DNA of 5,063 bases from Aquamicrobium sp. Its GTDB lineage: Bacteria; Pseudomonadota; Alphaproteobacteria; Rhizobiales; Rhizobiaceae. Below are positions 1 to 5,063 of this stretch, piece after piece. The stretch covers positions 1 through 5,063 of the forward strand of contig JACZJD010000150.1 of assembly GCA_014860725.1 (NCBI GenBank). The letters are read 5' to 3'. Numbering within the stretch: the first letter of the stretch is position 1; the number at the start of each line of letters is the position of its first letter. The translations under genes and the position numbers were made by a program. The notes beneath the pieces were generated by a model. That model was not told the origin of the DNA and made no database searches. It saw only the letters and a program-made list of their open reading frames with translations.

Positions 1-21
1 CATGGCGCCGCCGCGACGGGC
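1..21 (-). other. Downstream edge after livF
   Basis: Only 21 nt follow the livF stop. No terminator hairpin or U run is visible. The first three bases read ATG on the minus strand, but with a single codon and no good ribosome site this cannot be called a gene. The operon may continue past the edge. Confidence 0.4.
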
Positions 22-759
22 TCAGCCCGCATGGCCGGCCGGCGCCATGTCGACATGCCCGCCGAGGAAGAGCTGGCCGACCCGGGGATCGGCCAGGAGC
101 TTCGCCGCCTCGTCGTGCATGCGCGTCTGCCCGAGCTCGAGCACCAGGCCGTAGTCGGACATGGCGAGCGCCGCCTTGGCGTTCTGCTCGACCATCAGCA
201 CCGTGACGCCGCGGTCGCGCAGGCGCCTGAGCGTGGCGAACACCTCCTGCACCAGGTTGGGCGACAGGCCGATCGACGGCTCGTCGATCAGGATCAGCCT
301 CGGGTCGAGCAGCAGCGCGCGCGCCACCTCGAGCTGCTTCTGCTGGCCGCCCGACAGCTCGATCGCCTTGCGGTTCCGGAACTCGCGCAGCATCGGGAAC
401 TGGTCCATGACGGCCTCGATGCGGCGGCGCACCTCGGCCTGGTCGGGCGCGGTGATGCCGCCGAGCTCGAGATTGTGGTAGACGGAGAGCTGCGGCACGA
501 TGTTGCGGCCCTGCGGCACGTAGGAGACGCCGTGGGCGAGCATCTGGCGCGGCTTCTGCCGCGTCACGTCCTTGCCTTCGAGCAGCACCTCCCCCGAGGC
601 GATGTCGAGCAGGCCGAACACCGCCTTGAACACGGTGGACTTGCCGGCCCCGTTCGGGCCGATGATCGTGGTGATCGTGCCCTTGGGGATGCGGAACGAC
701 ACCCCGTTCAGGATGGTGATCTTGCCGTAGCCGCCGTGGAGGTTCCTGAGTTCGAGCAT
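22..759 (-). CDS. livF: ABC transporter ATP-binding protein, LivF type
   Basis: This is the second cytoplasmic ATPase of the HAAT importer; it should pair with LivG and power the LivH-LivM channel. The 245-residue protein is close to the usual LivF length (E. coli about 237). Seen motifs: Walker A GPNGAGKST at 34-42, Q-loop Gln83 in PQGRN, signature LSGGQ at 135-139, Walker B LILIDE at 155-160 with catalytic Glu160, and D-loop from Ser162. The usual H-loop histidine is Gln192 in VEQN, which is typical of LivF proteins and not a defect. LFLGG near residue 230 matches the conserved end of the family, followed by a short Ala/Gly-rich tail. The ATG at 759 is chosen because GGAGG lies 7 nt upstream and the ATP-binding fold starts at once. 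It begins 3 nt after the livG stop, so it is probably translationally coupled. No fault is seen. Confidence 0.96.
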   Translation of the reverse strand: MLELRNLHGGYGKITILNGVSFRIPKGTITTIIGPNGAGKSTVFKAVFGLLDIASGEVLLEGKDVTRQKPRQMLAHGVSYVPQGRNIVPQLSVYHNLELGGITAPDQAEVRRRIEAVMDQFPMLREFRNRKAIELSGGQQKQLEVARALLLDPRLILIDEPSIGLSPNLVQEVFATLRRLRDRGVTVLMVEQNAKAALAMSDYGLVLELGQTRMHDEAAKLLADPRVGQLFLGGHVDMAPAGHAG

Positions 760-762
760 CGG

Positions 763-1509
763 TCAGCCTCCGAGATAGGCGTCGATCACGGTCTGGTTGG
801 CGCGGATCTCCTCCGGCGTGCCTTCCGCGATCACCGCCCCTTCCGCCAGCACGATGATGCGCGTGCACAGGCTCATGACGAACTCCATGTTGTGCTCGAT
901 CACCACGAAGGTGGTGCCGTGCTCGGCATTGTAGGTGGTGAGACGGTCCTTGAGGTCGGCGAGCATGGTCAGGTTGACGCCGCCGGCCGGCTCGTCGAGC
1001 AGCACCAGGCCGGGCCCGGCCATGAACGCCATCGCCGCGTCGACCAGCTTCTGCTGGCCGTAGGAGAGCGAGCCCGCCAGCGTGTCGCGCAGATGCGTCA
1101 GCCGGAAGAAGCCGATCAGCCGGTCGGCCTCCTCGGTCAGCCCGGCGTCGGGCGGGCCGAACAGGCGCGAGGCCATGGTGCCGTGGTGCTCCTGCCCGGC
1201 GAGGATGATGTTGTCGAGCACCGACATCTTCGGGAACACCGAGAGCTGCTGGAAGGTGCGGCCGACGCCGAAGCGGTTCAACTGCGAGGCGCGCATGCCC
1301 GACACGTCGCGGCCGTTGACCTCGACATGGCCGCCGTCCGGCCGCAGCTGGCCGAGGATGCAGTTGAACAGCGTCGACTTCCCCGAGCCGTTGGGGCCGA
1401 TCAGGCCGAGGATCTCGCTCCTGTGCACGTCGAAGGACACGTCCCGGACGGCCGTGATGGCGCCGAAGCGCTTGGAGATGTTGCGAACGGAAAGGACGGG
1501 TGGGGTCAT
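763..1509 (-). CDS. livG: ABC transporter ATP-binding protein, LivG type
   Basis: First cytoplasmic ATPase of the importer, partner of LivF. The protein is 248 residues, normal for LivG (E. coli 255). Motifs seen: Walker A GPNGSGKST at 38-46, Q-loop at Gln87-Gln88 in GRTFQQ, LivG-style signature LSYGQQK at 148-154, Walker B LVLLDE at 168-173 with catalytic Glu173, D-loop AGGVN at 175-179, and H-loop His206 in IEHNM. The insert around 106-124 between Q-loop and signature is usual for LivG. It ends with the family's YLGG. The open frame runs further upstream, to 2382, but that part only shadows livM in another frame. The ATG at 1509 is chosen because it starts just before the conserved LSVRNISKRFG segment, overlaps the livM stop as ATGA, and has GAGG 5 nt upstream. 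LivG has a true H-loop His where LivF has Gln, as expected for this heterodimer. Confidence 0.96.
   Translation of the reverse strand: MTPPVLSVRNISKRFGAITAVRDVSFDVHRSEILGLIGPNGSGKSTLFNCILGQLRPDGGHVEVNGRDVSGMRASQLNRFGVGRTFQQLSVFPKMSVLDNIILAGQEHHGTMASRLFGPPDAGLTEEADRLIGFFRLTHLRDTLAGSLSYGQQKLVDAAMAFMAGPGLVLLDEPAGGVNLTMLADLKDRLTTYNAEHGTTFVVIEHNMEFVMSLCTRIIVLAEGAVIAEGTPEEIRANQTVIDAYLGG
767..771 (-). promoter_or_regulatory. livF ribosome binding site inside the end of livG
   Basis: The minus strand reads GGAGG here, 7 nt before the livF ATG. These bases are also part of the GGA GGC codons for the last two glycines of LivG (the conserved YLGG end), so one stretch serves both as C-terminal codons and as a strong Shine-Dalgarno site. 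It fixes the livF start at 759. Confidence 0.85.
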
Positions 1510-2486
1510 TTCAGCCTCGCTCCCTCCACCATGTCGGCGCGCTGGCGCGCCGGCCGCAACCGGTCGCGCAGCAGCGCGCCGACGCCGAGCAGGCCGTTGG
1601 GCACGAAGTCCAGCATGACGATGACCAAGGCGGAGTAGATGATGAGATAGTAGCCTTCGGTGAAGCGCAGGAACTCCGGCAGCAGGATGACCACGGCCGC
1701 GCCGACGAACGGCCCGAAGAAGAAGCCCGCGCCGCCGACCACGACCATCAGCAGGATGCGCAGCGAATGCACGAGGCCGAACGAGCCCGGCTCGATGAAC
1801 TGGACGAGCGGCGTCACCAGCGCGCCGGCGAGCCCGCCATAGGCCGAGCCGATGGCGAAGGCGAGCAGCGTGATGCGCCGCGTGTCGACGCCGAGGCTTT
1901 CGGCGCGGATCGGGTTCTCGCGCAGCGCCTTGAAGGCGCGGCCCCAGGGCGAGCGCACGATGCCCCACATGACGAGCGCGGCGACCGCGGTGACGGCGAG
2001 CGTGAAATAGTAGAAGTTGATCTGCCGCATGGTCGAGAACAGGCCGAAATCCGGCCGCGGCATGCCGATCAGGCCGTAATTGCCGCCCGTCAGCCAGCCC
2101 TCGTTGCGCAGCACGAGGAAGACCAGCGTGTTGAACGCGAGGGTGACGAAGGCGAGGAAGTGCCCCTTGACGCGCAGCGCCGGATAGCCGAGGGCGAGCC
2201 CGACGACGAAGCACAGAAACAGGCCGACCGCCATGGCCAGCATCCAGTGCCAGCCGGCCAGCGTCAGCAGCGCCGTGGTGTAGGCGCCGATGGCCATGAA
2301 CGAGGCCTGGGCGAGCGAGATCTGCCCGGCATAGCCCAGCGTCAGGTTGAGCCCCATCGCGGCGATGGAGAAGATCAGCCACGAGGTGAGCACGTAGGTG
2401 AAGTAGTTGCCCTGCCCGACCGGCGCGAGGATCGCGGCGACGACGAGAAGGCCGATCAGACTATAGCGCAGCCAGCTCCCGCCCAT
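1506..2486 (-). CDS. livM: ABC transporter permease, LivM type
   Basis: Inner-membrane permease that forms the channel with LivH. The protein has 326 residues; like many alphaproteobacterial LivM proteins it lacks the long N-terminal extension of E. coli LivM (425 residues). Hydrophobic segments fall at roughly 8-24, 29-50, 58-77, 82-101, 110-127, 158-177, 205-228, 242-268 and 280-303. The family hallmark GYAGQISLAQASFMAIGAY spans 51-69. A cytoplasmic coupling loop of EAA type follows at about 178-204 (RSPWGRAFKALRENP, then SLGVDTRRI) and should contact the ATPases. The basic tail, from Arg307, is cytoplasmic. The ATG at 2486 is chosen because GGGGAGGA lies 7 nt upstream; the in-frame GTG one codon earlier (2489) would leave only 4 nt. 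The start overlaps the livH stop by one base (TGATG) and the stop overlaps the livG start (ATGA). The open frame continues upstream to 3386, but that part is a shadow of livH. Confidence 0.95.
   Translation of the reverse strand: MGGSWLRYSLIGLLVVAAILAPVGQGNYFTYVLTSWLIFSIAAMGLNLTLGYAGQISLAQASFMAIGAYTTALLTLAGWHWMLAMAVGLFLCFVVGLALGYPALRVKGHFLAFVTLAFNTLVFLVLRNEGWLTGGNYGLIGMPRPDFGLFSTMRQINFYYFTLAVTAVAALVMWGIVRSPWGRAFKALRENPIRAESLGVDTRRITLLAFAIGSAYGGLAGALVTPLVQFIEPGSFGLVHSLRILLMVVVGGAGFFFGPFVGAAVVILLPEFLRFTEGYYLIIYSALVIVMLDFVPNGLLGVGALLRDRLRPARQRADMVEGARLK
1515..1518 (-). promoter_or_regulatory. livG ribosome binding site
   Basis: The minus strand reads GAGG 5 nt upstream of the livG ATG, inside the last codons of livM. 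A longer purine run, GGAGGGAG at 1520-1527, lies 10 nt upstream and may help. Because the site sits in livM and the ATG overlaps the livM stop, livG translation is probably coupled to livM. Confidence 0.6.
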
Positions 2487-3364
2487 CACACCGTCCTCCC
2501 CTCGGAGGTGCCGAGCAGGCCCTGCGGCCGCAGCAGGATGATGGCGATGAGCAGCACCAGCGGCAGCGCGGCGCGGTACTCGGCCGTGACGTAGGTCGCG
2601 GTCAGGTTGTCGAGCACGCCGATCAGCAGCCCGCCGGCCAGCGCGCCGCGGATCTGGTTGAAGCCGCCGACGATGGCGGCGATGAAGGCGATCAGGCCCA
2701 GCGTCTCGCCGTTGGAGAACTTGGCGAGATAGACGGGCGTGATGAGGAAGGAGGCGAGCGCGGCCAGCGCGGCGTTGATGAGGAAGGCGTAGAGGATCAT
2801 GCGCTTGACGTCGACGCCGAGGATTTCCGCCACCGCCGGGTTCTGCGCCGTCGCCTGCATGCAGCGGCCGGTGCGCGTGCGGTTGAGGAACAGGGTGAGC
2901 AGCACGACGATGCCGAGCGACAGGAACAGGTTCATCAGGTCCTGCATCGACACCACCGCGCCGAACAGGTTGATCGGGTCGTGCGGCACGATGGCCGGGA
3001 AGGGCTGCGCCTCCGCGCCGTAGAACTCCTTGACGCTCTCCTTGAGCAGGATGCCGAGGGCCATGGTGGCGATGATGAGCGATATGCCGCCCGAAGGCAG
3101 GATCGGCTCGACCACCAGCTTCTTGAACAGGAGCCCGAGCACGAGGATCGACAGCACCATCGCCATGGCGAGCGCCATCCACAGGGGCAGGTGCAGGACG
3201 TGAAGCCCGACCAGCACGAAGAAGGCCGGCACCATGACGAACTCGCCCTGGGCGAAGTTCACCGTCTGCGCCGCCTGCCAGACCAGCGTGAAGCCGATGG
3301 CGACCAGCGCGTAGATCGACCCGGTCGCCAGACCGGACAAGAATACCTGCATGAACTGTGACAT
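2486..3364 (-). CDS. livH: ABC transporter permease, LivH type
   Basis: Inner-membrane permease, partner of LivM. The 292-residue protein is within the LivH range (E. coli 308). It opens with the family's LSGLATGSIYALVAIGFTLV (residues 9-28) and the NFAQGEFVM motif at 36-44, both classic for LivH. Hydrophobic segments lie at about 7-29, 42-58, 60-82, 94-108, 142-160, 189-210, 221-235, 240-256 and 265-279. The coupling loop is at about 161-188, beginning NRTRTGRCMQATAQNP and continuing EILGVDVKRM, parallel to the loop in LivM. GGFNQIRGALAGG at 233-245 is another family motif, and RPQGLLG near the C-terminus is typical. The ATG at 3364 has AGGGA 6 nt upstream; Met5 is possible but has weaker support. 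Unlike the tightly packed genes downstream, livH follows livK after 67 nt that contain a strong hairpin, so its expression may be set separately from livK. Confidence 0.96.
   Translation of the reverse strand: MSQFMQVFLSGLATGSIYALVAIGFTLVWQAAQTVNFAQGEFVMVPAFFVLVGLHVLHLPLWMALAMAMVLSILVLGLLFKKLVVEPILPSGGISLIIATMALGILLKESVKEFYGAEAQPFPAIVPHDPINLFGAVVSMQDLMNLFLSLGIVVLLTLFLNRTRTGRCMQATAQNPAVAEILGVDVKRMILYAFLINAALAALASFLITPVYLAKFSNGETLGLIAFIAAIVGGFNQIRGALAGGLLIGVLDNLTATYVTAEYRAALPLVLLIAIILLRPQGLLGTSEGRTV
2494..2501 (-). promoter_or_regulatory. livM ribosome binding site
   Basis: The minus strand reads GGGGAGGA within the last codons of livH. It lies 7 nt before the ATG at 2486 but only 4 nt before the alternative GTG at 2489, so it favours the ATG. 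Confidence 0.7.
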
Positions 3365-3375
3365 GGGACGTCCCT
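3365..3375 (-). promoter_or_regulatory. livH ribosome binding site within a 10-bp palindrome
   Basis: The minus strand reads AGGGA at 3371-3375, 6 nt before the livH ATG. Most of it lies in the perfect palindrome GGGACGTCCC (3365-3374), which abuts the start codon. In RNA this could form only a 3-bp stem with an ACGU loop, so strong masking of the ribosome site is unlikely. Confidence 0.55.
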
Positions 3376-3385
3376 GATGGCGTCA

Positions 3386-3409
3386 CCGCGGCGGGAGCGC
3401 CCGCCGCGG
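3386..3409 (-). promoter_or_regulatory. GC-rich intercistronic hairpin between livK and livH
   Basis: A perfect inverted repeat: arms CCGCGGCGGG (3386-3395) and CCCGCCGCGG (3400-3409) around a 4-nt loop. The transcript would form a 10-bp all-GC stem starting 22 nt after the livK stop and ending 21 nt before the livH start. No run of U follows, so it is not a standard intrinsic terminator. In transport operons led by a binding protein (malE-malF is the known case), hairpins at this position protect the upstream mRNA from 3' exonucleases and allow more binding protein than permease. That role is inferred here from position and structure; partial attenuation is the alternative. Confidence 0.75.
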
Positions 3410-3431
3410 CACGTTGAGGCGTGGGCGCGGA

Positions 3432-4568
3432 TCAGTTGGCCGGAACCGTGCCGATGACGACGGGCGAGCCGTCCCTGACCTGGACCATGAAGCTCGGGCG
3501 GGACATCTCGCCGCGGTCGTCCCAGCAGGTGTCGAGCAGCATGCGCGGATGCTCGGCGACGTCGAGGCACAGGTTCTTCATCTTCTCGGCGAAGGCCGCG
3601 CCGTCGAACTCACCCACCAGCTCGGTGACGTATTTCGTCGCCCAGGCCCCGACATAGCCCTTGATGGCGTCGTGGGTGGGCCGGCGCTTGAACGTCTCCT
3701 CGAACTTGGCGGCGAACTGGGCGATGCCCTCGATCTCGGTCGCCGTCGCCGTCAGGCCGACATGGGCGATGGCCCCCTCGGCGGCGGCGCCGGCGAGCTC
3801 GATCACCTTGGCCTCGGTCAGCGTCACCTCGCCGACCAGCGGCATCGACAGGCCCTGCTTCCGGGCCTCGATCAGGAAGCGGGCCGATTCCTCCTGGTTC
3901 ATGTAGACGAACACCGCATCGGCGCCCGAATCCTTGAGGCGGGCGACGTCGGCGGCGTAGTCGGTCTGCGCCTGCTCGGAGGCGACGTCGGCCACCACCT
4001 CGATGCCGACCTTGGCCATCTCGGCGGCGAAGACGTCGCGGCCGCCCTTGCCGAACTCGTTGTTGACCCAGGCGATGCCGACCTTCTTGGCGCCGAGCGT
4101 GTCGGTGAAGTAGGGGACGAGCGCGGGAACGCCCTTCTGCGCGCCCGAGGAGGTGCGGAAGACGAAGGGGTTGCCCTTCTCGACGATGGCCGGCGCCTCG
4201 GAGCCGACGAACTGCGGCACCTCGTTCTGCTGCGCCACCAGCATGTTGACGAGCGTGGAGCCGGAATAGATCGTACCCCAGATGGCGTAGGCGCCCTCGT
4301 CGATGGCCTTCTGCACCAGCGCGCGCGACACCTGCGGGTCGGTCTGGGTGTCGTATTCCGTGGTCGCCACCGGGCGGCCGAGGATGCCGCCGTCGGCGTT
4401 GATCTCCTCGACGGCGATGCGGATGCCGTCGCGCCAGTTGGTGCCCGACGGCGCGCCCGCGCCCGACAGCTCGACGACGATGCCGATCTTCACCGGGTCC
4501 TGCGCCTGCGCCGCGCCGAGCGAGGCCAGGATGGCCGTGGTCGCTGCAAGAAACGTCCTGATCTTCAT
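3432..4568 (-). CDS. livK: Periplasmic ligand-binding protein of HAAT-type ABC importer (LivJ/LivK family)
   Basis: Secreted binding protein that delivers ligand to LivH-LivM. The precursor is 378 residues, normal for the Peripla_BP_6 family. Residues 1-22 form a Sec signal peptide: Lys2/Arg4, a hydrophobic Ala/Leu core, and AQA before the likely cut at 22/23. There is no lipobox Cys, so it should be soluble in the periplasm. The mature part opens with VKIGIVVELSG (26-36); DGIRIAVEEINADGGILGRP at 47-66 is a family hallmark. Further family features are YDTQTDP (72-78), the pocket loop IYSGST (100-105), FGKGG (172-176) and AAEGA (262-266). Cys334 and Cys348 may form a disulfide. The ATG at 4568 is chosen because it directly starts the signal peptide and has GGGAGGA 8 nt upstream; the in-frame ATG at 4640 would bury the signal under 24 residues. 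The ligand cannot be told from sequence: amino acids are the default, aromatic or hydroaromatic acids are possible given the upstream gene. Confidence 0.94.
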   Translation of the reverse strand: MKIRTFLAATTAILASLGAAQAQDPVKIGIVVELSGAGAPSGTNWRDGIRIAVEEINADGGILGRPVATTEYDTQTDPQVSRALVQKAIDEGAYAIWGTIYSGSTLVNMLVAQQNEVPQFVGSEAPAIVEKGNPFVFRTSSGAQKGVPALVPYFTDTLGAKKVGIAWVNNEFGKGGRDVFAAEMAKVGIEVVADVASEQAQTDYAADVARLKDSGADAVFVYMNQEESARFLIEARKQGLSMPLVGEVTLTEAKVIELAGAAAEGAIAHVGLTATATEIEGIAQFAAKFEETFKRRPTHDAIKGYVGAWATKYVTELVGEFDGAAFAEKMKNLCLDVAEHPRMLLDTCWDDRGEMSRPSFMVQVRDGSPVVIGTVPAN

Positions 4569-4636
4569 TTCGGGGGTCCTCCCACTTGGCCGGTCGGGGT
4601 ACTGCGGCGCTGTCTCCCTCGGCGCCACCCCTCCGT
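4569..4636 (-). other. Spacer between the aroE-like gene and livK
   Basis: These 68 nt hold the livK ribosome site and nothing else I can name. They are GC-rich, with no TATAAT-like or TTGACA-like boxes, no hairpin followed by a U run, and only a weak 5-bp inverted repeat (4606-4610 with 4622-4626). The lack of a terminator or promoter fits read-through from the aroE-like gene into the transporter operon, though alphaproteobacterial promoters can be hard to see by eye. Confidence 0.5.
4577..4583 (-). promoter_or_regulatory. livK ribosome binding site
   Basis: The minus strand reads GGGAGGA, 8 nt upstream of the ATG at 4568. It settles the start in favour of that ATG over the in-frame ATG at 4640, which has an AGGA directly abutting it and so no workable spacing. 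Confidence 0.85.
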
Positions 4637-5063
4637 TCATTCCTGCTTCGATGGAGACGATATCTCTGCCCCTGCACCCTGCCCGCGGATTTCATGCCCC
4701 TCCGAGAGCAGGAAATCCGCGAGGAAATCCGCCTGGCCGTCGAACATGGCCGCCCCCGTCATGGTGCGGCAGCCGCGCCGGCGCGCCTCGACGACCGTGG
4801 CGGACACCTCCGGCCGCGTTATAGCGCACGCTACGAACTGTTCCGGCTCGAGTTTGTCAACATCCACAGGCAGCGGATCGTCGGTTCTCATGCCCATCGG
4901 CGTGACGTTGGCGACGAGATCGAAGCCCGAGGGGTCGCGGCCGCCGACGCGCACCCGGCCGGGAAAGCGCGCCGCGAGGCGGCCGGCGAGGCCGTCGCGG
5001 CGGCCGGCATCGACGTCGTGCAGCGCCACCATGGACGCCCCGCGCTCCAGAAGCTCCAGCGCC
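4637..5063 (-). CDS. aroE: Shikimate/quinate dehydrogenase family protein, C-terminal part (cut by window edge)
   Basis: The frame stays open to the right edge, so the N-terminal substrate domain, with the catalytic Lys and Asp, is outside the window; the Met codon at 5032 is internal. The visible part is the end of the nucleotide-binding domain and the C-terminal helices, numbered here from that Met. VALHDVD (2-8) is the end of the second Rossmann strand; acidic residues here, instead of the NRT motif of NADP-dependent AroE, suggest NAD use as in catabolic quinate/shikimate dehydrogenases. NVTPMGM (42-48) is the AroE hallmark. The later region departs from classical AroE: where DxxY is usual, FVACAITRP (66-74) has Cys69 and Thr72. 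Gln100 in the GAAMFDGQ segment fits the conserved C-terminal Gln. The enzyme would interconvert 3-dehydroshikimate and shikimate, or the quinate pair, in the cytoplasm. A special-purpose paralog seems likelier than the biosynthetic aroE. It lies 68 nt upstream of livK in the same direction. Confidence 0.82.
   Translation of the reverse strand, partial: ALELLERGASMVALHDVDAGRRDGLAGRLAARFPGRVRVGGRDPSGFDLVANVTPMGMRTDDPLPVDVDKLEPEQFVACAITRPEVSATVVEARRRGCRTMTGAAMFDGQADFLADFLLSEGHEIRGQGAGAEISSPSKQE
4684..4721 (-). repeat. 10-bp inverted repeat at the 3' end of the aroE-like gene
   Basis: Perfect arms CGCGGATTTC (4684-4693) and GAAATCCGCG (4712-4721) enclose an 18-nt loop. The stem would form in the mRNA about 45 nt before the stop codon. 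The right arm overlaps the tandem repeat, so the arm could also pair, less well, with the second repeat copy. No U run follows, so it does not look like a terminator. A role is not shown. Confidence 0.55.
4709..4732 (-). repeat. 12-bp tandem repeat in the aroE-like gene
   Basis: Two adjacent units on the minus strand, GCGGATTTCCTC (4721-4732) and GCGGATTTCCTG (4709-4720), differ only in the last base. They encode Ala-Asp-Phe-Leu twice and leave the frame intact. Identical codon choice in both copies fits a small local duplication, but related enzymes seem to have a similar hydrophobic end, so the protein may not be longer than usual. Confidence 0.7.

Noticed and set aside
1..3. Start codon of a further gene downstream of livF
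   Set aside because: Only three bases are visible and the upstream GGCGG is not a convincing ribosome site.
31..1638. Plus-strand open frame of 535 codons antisense to livF and livG
   Set aside because: It mirrors two clearly real genes, has an Arg/His/Asp/Glu/Leu-biased make-up with no recognisable domain, and long antisense frames are expected when third codon positions are nearly all G or C.
1510..2382. Minus-strand upstream extension of the livG frame, suggesting a fusion
   Set aside because: This part is out of frame over livM, Arg/Ala/His-rich without motifs, while livG has its own ATG, ribosome site and stop overlap.
1500..2594. Plus-strand open frame of 364 codons antisense to livM and the end of livH
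   Set aside because: It is rich in Glu, Asp, Arg, Gln and His with no domain pattern, and it lies opposite a well-supported membrane protein.
2487..3386. Minus-strand upstream extension of the livM frame, apparently a 626-residue protein
   Set aside because: It is a shadow of livH in another frame; the LivM family hallmarks start only after 2486.
3386..3409. Intrinsic transcription terminator after livK
   Set aside because: The stem is strong, but no U run follows it on the minus strand, and livH to livF need transcription through it; a stabilising or attenuating role fits better.
4606..4626. Operator-like inverted repeat GGCGC/GCGCC upstream of livK
   Set aside because: Only 5 bp per arm with an 11-nt gap in very GC-rich DNA, which is expected by chance.
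3610..4695. Minus-strand frame of 361 codons overlapping livK
   Set aside because: It is an Arg/Gly/His-rich shadow in another frame with no domain, over a gene with an intact signal peptide and family motifs.

Overview
The window is GC-rich, with strong G/C bias at third codon positions, and every gene I can support lies on the minus strand. It reads from right to left as one compact cluster. Gene order, protein style and base composition suggest an alphaproteobacterium, probably of the Hyphomicrobiales (rhizobial) type. That placement is an inference from sequence character, not a database match.

Layout in transcription order: (1) the 3' part of an AroE-like shikimate/quinate dehydrogenase, cut by the right edge (4637-5063); (2) a 68-nt spacer with no visible promoter; (3) a periplasmic ligand-binding protein of the Leu/Ile/Val-binding (LivJ/LivK, Peripla_BP_6) family with a signal peptide (3432-4568); (4) a 67-nt spacer holding a perfect 10-bp GC hairpin (3386-3409); (5) the permeases livH (2486-3364) and livM (1506-2486); (6) the ATPases livG (763-1509) and livF (22-759). 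From livH to livF the genes overlap by 1 nt, overlap by 4 nt, then are 3 nt apart, so they are almost certainly co-transcribed and translationally coupled. Only 21 nt remain beyond livF before the left edge.

Together livK-H-M-G-F encode a complete ABC importer of the hydrophobic amino acid transporter (HAAT) class. The binding protein captures a ligand in the periplasm, LivH and LivM form the membrane channel, and LivG and LivF hydrolyse ATP. All proteins look intact and functional. HAAT importers also carry amides, urea, aromatic acids and other compounds, so branched-chain amino acids should not be assumed. The AroE-like gene just upstream, with an acidic cofactor-site signature like that of catabolic quinate/shikimate dehydrogenases, makes a hydroaromatic or aromatic substrate a reasonable alternative.

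I saw no RNA gene, mobile element, CRISPR array or clearly novel system. The points worth a second look are small: the hairpin between livK and livH, the divergent AroE-like C-terminus and its link to the importer, a 12-bp tandem repeat plus inverted repeat at the 3' end of the aroE-like gene, and the overlapping start/stop signals.
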